Source: Planctomycetota bacterium (lineage in GTDB: Bacteria > Planctomycetota > UBA1135 > GCA-002686595). From it: a stretch of 64,000 nt of DNA. Position 1 is the stretch's first letter. Every line of letters starts with the position of its first letter. The notes beneath the pieces were generated by a model. It ran no database searches and was not told where the DNA came from. It saw only the letters and a program-made list of their open reading frames with translations. Positions 58,799 to 64,000 of the stretch are shown piece after piece. The DNA lies in assembly GCA_029250885.1 (NCBI GenBank), contig JAQXEK010000001.1, positions 1-64,000 on the forward strand, read 5' to 3'. Position numbers and translations under genes: made by a program.

Positions 58799-59929
58799 CT
58801 AGGAGCCGCTGCGGAATGCCCTGGCCAGGGTCAGGTCTTGGCTCAGGTAGGAGGCTCCCTCGCGCTTGCGTCCATATAGGGCGTCCGGGCGTCCCGATGC
58901 GCGGAAGAAGCGCAGGCGGAAGAAGATCTGGCCGTCCTCGACCAGGAAGGGCATGTCGTGGGCTCGCACTTCGAGAACGGCGGGCGTGCCGCCTTCGATG
59001 GGCGTGCCGGATTCGTCCTCTTGCCAGCCGAAGCCGTTGTCGAAGAAACCAGCGTAGTTGTTACGCAGCTCACCGAGTCCGGGGTCCACAGGCAGCATCT
59101 CCGCGGCCACCTGAGGTGGCACGCGGATCTCCTCGCGGCTAGCGAAGATATAGAAGCGGCCGGGCTCCAGAATACAGGTACCCTGCTTGGCGTGGACCTC
59201 TTGCCAGAAGTCCTCGCGGTCGTGGGCGGCTTCGGCGGAGAAGTCGACGACGTCCGTGAATAGGGCCGCGCGCCACCCGCACGGCTGCCGCCCGTCCAAG
59301 CCCAGGGACATGGCGATGGACCCGTCCTCGTAGAAGTTAAGCTCGGACTCGGGAACGGGCTCGCCCTTGACGAAGCAGAGCGGCGACCCGCGGTGCAGGG
59401 CGCGCAGCTCGTCCGCGGTCATGGCGGCGTTCTCACGCTGGAGCCGGATTTGGGCCAGGCGGTCCCCGCGTCGCAGCCGAACGGGAAAGGACAGCGGAGA
59501 GATCTCGAGCCAGGCCATGCCTCTGTAGCCCGCGGGGGCCTCGTCAAAGCGCGGGTGCCCCGGCAAGAGGACCCGGGTAAAGATGTCGCAGCGGCCCGTG
59601 GAACTGCGCGGGTTAAAGCGCGCCGAGAGGTCCTGGGACAGGTCTAGGGACTCCTCTAGGGGAACAAGGTAGACAACCCCGCGCTCGAGCACGGCACCCT
59701 CGCCGGTCAGGTCCAGTTCAATGGTGGACAGCTCGGCGAGGCGCTGCTCAATGGGGGTGGTGCTGGGCAGGAAGCCCGCCCGCATGCGATGGGCCCGGGG
59801 GCCAAGGCGCATGTCGAGGGAGGCGGGCTGGACCTGGCGGTCCTCGATGGGCGCAGCGCCTGGGGCTGGGACTAGATCGCGCCCGAGACAGGCGCGCAGC
59901 TCGCGGTCGACGAGAATCGTACCGGACAT
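58799..59929 (-). CDS. dcd: 2'-deoxycytidine 5'-triphosphate deaminase, two-domain (DCD/dUTPase-fold duplication)
   Basis: A 376-residue protein from ATG 59929, about twice the length of E. coli Dcd (193). The N-terminal half has IEDRQVQPASLDMRLG and FNPRSSTGRCDIFTRVLLPGHPRFDEAPAGYRGMAWLEISPLSFPVRLRRGDRLAQIRL, with the Dcd catalytic R-S-S and Glu signature. The C-terminal half repeats the fold in divergent form (CILEPGRFYIFASREEIRVPPQVAAEMLPVD). This bidomain type is known from several lineages. It makes dUTP from dCTP for dTTP synthesis. Confidence 0.88.
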   Translation of the reverse strand: MSGTILVDRELRACLGRDLVPAPGAAPIEDRQVQPASLDMRLGPRAHRMRAGFLPSTTPIEQRLAELSTIELDLTGEGAVLERGVVYLVPLEESLDLSQDLSARFNPRSSTGRCDIFTRVLLPGHPRFDEAPAGYRGMAWLEISPLSFPVRLRRGDRLAQIRLQRENAAMTADELRALHRGSPLCFVKGEPVPESELNFYEDGSIAMSLGLDGRQPCGWRAALFTDVVDFSAEAAHDREDFWQEVHAKQGTCILEPGRFYIFASREEIRVPPQVAAEMLPVDPGLGELRNNYAGFFDNGFGWQEDESGTPIEGGTPAVLEVRAHDMPFLVEDGQIFFRLRFFRASGRPDALYGRKREGASYLSQDLTLARAFRSGS

Positions 59930-60056
59930 GCTTAATGGGGGGCAGGGAGGCAAAAGCGGCTCCAGATCAAGGGATCAAGAGCCGAAGGACCGTGGACAAG
60001 TTGGGATTGTAGGCACTCTAACGCACTTTGCGCGTTCTTCTGTGCCCTGCTGCCTT

Positions 60057-60062
60057 TAGAAT
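60057..60062 (+). promoter_or_regulatory. Candidate -10 box of sucCD
   Basis: TAGAAT, about 70 nt before the sucC start. Transcription from here would include the hairpin at 60082-60110. No clear -35 at 17 nt. Confidence 0.3.
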
Positions 60063-60081
60063 CCCAACCTTCATCCTCCAT

Positions 60082-60110
60082 GGCTCAAGAACGCCTCTCG
60101 TTCTTGAGCC
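60082..60110 (+). promoter_or_regulatory. Leader hairpin before sucC
   Basis: Perfect 12-bp stem GGCTCAAGAACG (60082-60093) with its complement (60099-60110), 5-nt loop, ending 21 nt before the sucC ATG. No U-tract. The outer GGCTCAA/TTGAGCC pair is shared with the hairpin before lysine aminotransferase. Confidence 0.65.
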
Positions 60111-60131
60111 CCAGAATCCAGCGATAAGCCA

Positions 60132-61301
60132 ATGAAGATTCACGAGTTCCAGGCCAAACAGCTCCTGGCGAAGTTCAATATCACGGTGCCGAACGGCGTC
60201 GAGGTGACTGATGTTGCGGACGTGCGCCGCGTTTACGACGAGTTGGAAGGCGACATAGTCGTCGTCAAGGCTCAGATCCACGCGGGTGGCCGCGGCAAAG
60301 GTGGTGGCGTCAAGGTCTGCAAGAGTGCGGATGAAGCCGTCGCCGCTGCAGAAGCCATCCTCGGCATGCAGCTTGTGACCCACCAGACGGGTCCCGAGGG
60401 GCAAAAGGTCCGCCGCCTCTGGCTAGAAGAGGGTACGAACATTGATAAAGAGTATTACGCCGGAGTCACCATCGACCGTAAGCGTCGTATGCCGGTCCTG
60501 ATGTGCTCCACCGAAGGTGGTATGGACATCGAAGAGGTTGCCGAGAAGACCCCCGAGAAGATCCACACGGCGACCTTTGGTCCCGACGGACTCGACGGCG
60601 TGACCGCCAACCAGCTGGTGCTCGACCTGCGGGTCCATCCCGAGCTCCAGAGCGACTTCCTGGACATCATCCAGCGTCTTACCAAAGCGTTCCTTGCGCT
60701 CGACTGCGACATGGTAGAGATCAACCCTCTTGCCACGTCCCACGAGCTCGACGTGATCGCGCTCGACGCGAAGATGAGCTTTGACTCAAACGCCATGTTC
60801 CGCCACCCGGAGCTGGAAGAGCTGCGCGACGTCAACGAAGAGGACCCCCGGGAGCTGGAAGCTGCGGGCCACGGCCTGTCCTATATCTCATTGGATGGCT
60901 CCATTGGCTGTATGGTCAACGGCGCAGGCCTCGCCATGGCAACCATGGACGTGATCAAGTTGCACGGCGCCGAGCCGGCAAACTTCCTCGACGTCGGCGG
61001 CGGCGCGACGAAGGAGACGGTCGCCAAGGCCTTCGCCTTGGTGCTCTCGGATCCGAAGGTGAAGGGCGTGCTCGTCAACATCTTCGGCGGCATCATGAAG
61101 TGTGACGTCATCGCAGCCGGCGTAATCGCCGCGGTCGCCGAGATCGAACTGAACGTGCCCCTCGTCGTGCGCCTTGAAGGCACGAACGTCGAGATCGGCA
61201 AGAAGATGCTCGAGGAATCGGGCCTTCCCATCATCACCGCATCGGACCTCGACGAGGCCGCCATGAAAATCACCGAAGCAATCAAAACGGAGGCCGTCTA
61301 A
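60132..61301 (+). CDS. sucC: Succinyl-CoA synthetase beta subunit (ADP-forming)
   Basis: A 389-residue protein with [17 protein letters not shown], the ATP-grasp fold ([19 protein letters not shown]), [25 protein letters not shown] and [11 protein letters not shown], and the CoA-side [17 protein letters not shown]. With SucD it converts succinyl-CoA to succinate and makes ATP. The stop TAA shares its last base with the sucD ATG. Confidence 0.97.
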   Translation: MKIHEFQAKQLLAKFNITVPNGVEVTDVADVRRVYDELEGDIVVVKAQIHAGGRGKGGGVKVCKSADEAVAAAEAILGMQLVTHQTGPEGQKVRRLWLEEGTNIDKEYYAGVTIDRKRRMPVLMCSTEGGMDIEEVAEKTPEKIHTATFGPDGLDGVTANQLVLDLRVHPELQSDFLDIIQRLTKAFLALDCDMVEINPLATSHELDVIALDAKMSFDSNAMFRHPELEELRDVNEEDPRELEAAGHGLSYISLDGSIGCMVNGAGLAMATMDVIKLHGAEPANFLDVGGGATKETVAKAFALVLSDPKVKGVLVNIFGGIMKCDVIAAGVIAAVAEIELNVPLVVRLEGTNVEIGKKMLEESGLPIITASDLDEAAMKITEAIKTEAV

Positions 61302-62200
61302 TGAGTATTTGGGTCGGTTCTGAAACCAAACTGATGTGCCAGGGATTCACTGGCAAGACCGGCTCGTTCCACTCGGAGCAAGCCATGGAATACGGCACGA
61401 AGCTAGTTGCCGGCGTCACCCCAAAGAAGGGTGGCACCGAGCACCTTGGCGTTCCCGTCTACAACACCGTCGCCGAGGCCCGCGAGGCCACGGGTGCTAA
61501 CGCCTCTGTGATCTATGTGCCGCCGCCCTTTGCAGCGGCCGCCATCATCGAAGCTATCGAAGCCGAGGTCGAGCAGATCGTCGCCATCACCGAAGGCGTA
61601 CCGGTCATCGACATGGCCAACGTCGTCGCCGCACTCGCGGGTTCCAAGTCGCGCCTACTCGGCCCGAACTGCCCCGGTATCATCACTCCCGGCGAGTGCA
61701 AGATCGGCATCATGCCCGGCTACATCCACAAGCCGGGTCGCGTCGCTGTGATCTCGCGCTCAGGTACCTTGACCTACGAGGCCGTCTGGCAGCTGACCGT
61801 TCGCGGCATCGGGCAGTCGACTTGCGTCGGTATCGGTGGTGACCCGATCAATGGCACTAACTTCATCGACTGCTTAGAGGCGTTTAACGCCGACGACGCC
61901 ACCGATGCCATTGTCATGATTGGCGAGATCGGCGGTACCGCGGAAGAGGAGGCTGCCGAGTACATCGCGGCCAACATCAAGAAGCCCGTGGTATCCTTCA
62001 TCGCTGGAGTCACTGCTCCTCCGGGACGTCGCATGGGCCACGCCGGGGCCATCATCTCCGGCGGCAAGGGCACCGCCGCCGACAAAATCGCTGCCCTAGA
62101 AAAGGCCGGTGTCGCCGTCACCCAGACGCCCTCCAAGATGGGGGAGCTGATGGAACAGCGCCTGGCCGAGACCGGTCTTCTCGAGACCTGCAAAGGATAG
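61301..62200 (+). CDS. sucD: Succinyl-CoA synthetase alpha subunit
   Basis: A 299-residue protein. CoA-binding Rossmann start ([33 protein letters not shown]), [19 protein letters not shown], the [20 protein letters not shown] loop, and the phosphohistidine [17 protein letters not shown] (His about 246). It forms the SucCD complex with the upstream gene, to which it is coupled by TAATG. A strong terminator follows. Confidence 0.97.
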   Translation: MSIWVGSETKLMCQGFTGKTGSFHSEQAMEYGTKLVAGVTPKKGGTEHLGVPVYNTVAEAREATGANASVIYVPPPFAAAAIIEAIEAEVEQIVAITEGVPVIDMANVVAALAGSKSRLLGPNCPGIITPGECKIGIMPGYIHKPGRVAVISRSGTLTYEAVWQLTVRGIGQSTCVGIGGDPINGTNFIDCLEAFNADDATDAIVMIGEIGGTAEEEAAEYIAANIKKPVVSFIAGVTAPPGRRMGHAGAIISGGKGTAADKIAALEKAGVAVTQTPSKMGELMEQRLAETGLLETCKG

Positions 62201-62508
62201 TCGTAAGGGGCGTACCTAGCGTCCCTTGATCTTGACCAGGCCTCGTCTCCATCGTGGAGACGAGGCCTGGTTTCGTAGGGGGGGTAATGTCGGCCCATCT
62301 GGCCATGCGGGCCCTAGCTCGACTTGGCCATGGTAAAGGGCCCGTAGGTCGCAGCTCGGCGCGCCCTACTTTATTGCGGAGTTTGCACTCCTCAAGGGGT
62401 ATTGGGCTTATAGACCTGCTAGAATGCCGAATGTATTTATGAGGGCGCGCGCCCTCCTAATTCCACGCAGCCCGTTCCCACCACTGTCATCCATTGGGTC
62501 TCTCTATC
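62201..62508 (+). other. Intergenic region after sucD
   Basis: About 310 bases. The first part holds the sucCD terminator. TAGAAT at 62420-62425 is a possible -10 box for the tatA operon, about 84 nt before its ATG. No gene or RNA seen. Confidence 0.5.
62235..62274 (+). terminator. Rho-independent terminator of sucCD
   Basis: Perfect 16-bp stem, ACCAGGCCTCGTCTCC (62235-62250) with its complement (62256-62271), 5-nt loop, then TTCG, 34 nt past sucD. Confidence 0.9.
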
Positions 62509-62760
62509 ATGGACGCCATTTTTGCCGCTACCAGCGCTTCGCAACTGTTCCTAGGCCTGCCTGGGTTCACCGAGCTTTGGCCGATTCTCGCGATCGTTCT
62601 TTTGCTGTTTGGGGGTCGCAAGCTCCCTGAGCTAGCCCGCTCGATGGGATCGAGCATCACGCAGTTTCGGAAGGGTCTCAAGGATGCCGAGACCGAGGTT
62701 GAGGAGTCGACTCAACTCGAGATGGATTCGGAAAAGGGCGACTCGTCCTCGAAGGAGTAG
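62509..62760 (+). CDS. tatA: Twin-arginine translocation protein TatA/TatE
   Basis: An 83-residue protein from ATG 62509 (a TTG at 62494 is the alternative). Short N-terminus, transmembrane helix (ELWPILAIVLLLF), the FGGRKLPELARSMG hinge and amphipathic helix (SSITQFRKGLKDAE), then an acidic tail. The FGxxKLPxLAxxxG pattern defines TatA rather than TatB. It forms the pore for folded proteins. mobA starts 6 nt after it, a fit because molybdoenzymes are common Tat cargo. Confidence 0.92.
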   Translation: MDAIFAATSASQLFLGLPGFTELWPILAIVLLLFGGRKLPELARSMGSSITQFRKGLKDAETEVEESTQLEMDSEKGDSSSKE

Positions 62761-62766
62761 ATTCAC

Positions 62767-63474
62767 GTGAAGGGGGTCCTTGGACTAGTTCTCTGCGGTG
62801 GGGATAGCCGCCGTATGGGAAGGGACAAGGCGCTCCTAGAGTTGGCAGGCAGCAACCTGTTGCAGAGGGCGGTTGCTGTAGTCGCGCCCCTGGTGGACGA
62901 GGTGTTCCTTGGGACCGGCACCAGCCCGCGCTATCCCGAACTTAAACTCGAGTGTCTCCTAGACGTGCAGGCTGGCGTGGGACCCTTGGCGGGACTAAGT
63001 GCGGGACTAGAAGCTCTCGATGAGCGTGGCGCTGAGTGGCTTGTGTTAGTTGCCTGTGATACTCCTCGCCTGGACGCAGATCTGTTCCAAGTTTTGCTAG
63101 AGCGGGCTGTAGCCACAGGGGTCGATGCCTGCCTATTAGAGAGTGACGGCGGTATAGAGCCCATGTGCGCTGTGTACCGCAAGACCTGTAGGGAGCCAGT
63201 GCGCCTAGCCTTGCAGAGAGGCCAGCGGCGCATGCGGAGCTTCCATGGCGACATCACCCTTGGGATTATGCAGGAGCACGAGCTGCCTGAATCCATGCGC
63301 GGTATGCAACTTGGATTCAACGTGAATACTCCGCTCGAGCTCGCGGAAGAGAAGGCACGACTAAAAGTAAGACCAACCGATGGATCAAGTACAACTGGCA
63401 CTGCGGTTTGCCCAGGCGGCAGCTCCAGGCCGTCCCAAAGCTCGGACCCAGAGAAGAACGAGGAAGTGGCATGA
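62767..63474 (+). CDS. mobA: Molybdenum cofactor guanylyltransferase MobA
   Basis: A 235-residue protein from GTG 62767. Nucleotide motif LVLCGGDSRRMGRDKALLEL, GPLAGLSAGLEAL, and LVACDTPRL (metal Asp) are those of MobA. It adds GMP to molybdopterin to form the guanine dinucleotide cofactor. A Ser/Gly-rich tail of about 35 residues is not part of the fold. Its stop overlaps the start of the prenyltransferase gene (ATGA). Confidence 0.93.
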   Translation: MKGVLGLVLCGGDSRRMGRDKALLELAGSNLLQRAVAVVAPLVDEVFLGTGTSPRYPELKLECLLDVQAGVGPLAGLSAGLEALDERGAEWLVLVACDTPRLDADLFQVLLERAVATGVDACLLESDGGIEPMCAVYRKTCREPVRLALQRGQRRMRSFHGDITLGIMQEHELPESMRGMQLGFNVNTPLELAEEKARLKVRPTDGSSTTGTAVCPGGSSRPSQSSDPEKNEEVA

Positions 63475-64000
63475 GCGAGATTCGCTCTAGAATCAAAGAG
63501 TTACTGGCGCCTATTGCCGGGGACATGGAAGTGATGAACAGGGTCCTGCAAGCGCAGCTTGTAGATGAGTCACCTGCGGTGCAAGACATGACGTCCCACG
63601 TGGGGCGCTTTAGTGGCAAGCAGCTACGGGCGGCCTTGGTCCTGTTGGTTGCCGAGGCCTCCGGCCGCCGCTCTTCAGAGCACGTCCAGGTGGCGGCCAT
63701 TGTAGAGATGATCCACCTAGCGACTCTGGTTCACGACGACGTGCTCGACGGGGCTGAGGTTCGCCGTCGTGTAGCTTGCGTGAACGAGCGCTGGGACAAC
63801 CAGACCGCGATCCTTTTGGGTGACTTCCTGTATTCCCGTGCCTTCGGGCTCTCGACGCAGCTGAAGTCGCGCCTGACCAGCCAGCTCCTAGCAGCGACTA
63901 CAAGCCGCCTGTGTGCCGGCGAGATCGAGCAGAGCACCCAGCGCTATGACTTCGAATTGACCCAGGAGCGCTATGAGTTTATCTGCGCAGCCAAGACAGC
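63471..64000 (+). CDS. Polyprenyl diphosphate synthase (3' truncated by window end)
   Basis: The first 176 residues of a trans-isoprenyl diphosphate synthase. The FARM motif VHDDVLDGAEVRRR with aspartates for Mg2+ and substrate is complete, preceded by GKQLRAALVLLVAEASG (normally GKRIRP). GDFLYSRAFGLS follows. The second Asp-rich motif lies outside the window. Such enzymes make C40-C50 chains for quinones in many bacteria; chain length cannot be read here. Confidence 0.92.
   Translation, partial: MSEIRSRIKELLAPIAGDMEVMNRVLQAQLVDESPAVQDMTSHVGRFSGKQLRAALVLLVAEASGRRSSEHVQVAAIVEMIHLATLVHDDVLDGAEVRRRVACVNERWDNQTAILLGDFLYSRAFGLSTQLKSRLTSQLLAATTSRLCAGEIEQSTQRYDFELTQERYEFICAAKT

Overview
The window is about 64 kb of GC-rich bacterial chromosome with dense, mostly housekeeping genes. 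There is no rRNA, tRNA, CRISPR array, insertion sequence or prophage that I can see. Several traits suggest a free-living, aerobic, Gram-negative-type organism: lipoproteins, an RND efflux pair, Tat and Sec accessory proteins, and a TCA-cycle block. Secreted PDZ, VWA, HEAT and TolB-like proteins, a PNGase F-like enzyme, and an rnpA-yidD pair about 50 kb from rpmH would fit a planctomycete-like lineage. This placement is inference only; Myxococcota or Acidobacteriota are not excluded.

Layout. 1-1.7 kb: end of an M28 peptidase, a VOC protein and an alkyltransferase-like DNA repair protein. 1.8-6.2 kb (minus): an overlapping operon of TolB-like lipoprotein, Hsp20 and a Lon protease with a histone H1-like tail. 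6.2-7.8 kb (minus): rnpA, yidD, a membrane-anchored protein and a decayed VOC gene. 7.9-10.8 kb: a catalytically dead ALDH-like protein, then lysine 6-aminotransferase. The matching aldehyde dehydrogenase (ALDH7 type) is at 26.2 kb. 11-14.9 kb: PNGase F-like/PDZ protein, RlmN and a DHH phosphoesterase. 15-18.5 kb (minus): tig-clpP-clpX. 18.9-23.4 kb: RND adaptor and pump. 23.5-25.9 kb (minus): Nudix and EttA. 28-32.4 kb (minus): VWA protein, small secreted protein, large secreted carbohydrate-active-like protein. 32.6-36.9 kb: boxB and boxC with divergent boxR, for aerobic benzoyl-CoA degradation. 37-41 kb: AlkP-superfamily lipoprotein, radical SAM, HEAT/TPR protein and a small ORF. 41.1-50.3 kb: mnmG, metallophosphoesterase, EPS sugar transferase, M24 peptidase, yraN, yajC, mnmA. 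50.3-55.6 kb: VWA membrane protein and three HEAT/TPR proteins. 55.7-62.2 kb: mdh-fumC-rpmH, dcd (minus), sucCD. 62.5-64 kb: tatA, mobA and the start of a polyprenyl diphosphate synthase gene.

Functionally the window joins central carbon metabolism (mdh, fumC, sucCD) with two catabolic inputs, lysine to 2-aminoadipate and benzoyl-CoA ring epoxidation, plus protein quality control (Lon, ClpXP, trigger factor, Hsp20). No single large new system stands out. The most unusual signals are a dispersed palindrome whose first bases are the stop codons of ettA and (as a half copy) rpmH, the H1-like tail and acidic insert of Lon, promoter -10-like hexamers 8-10 nt before several start codons, a yraN with no standard start codon, and the dead ALDH paralogue beside lysine aminotransferase.
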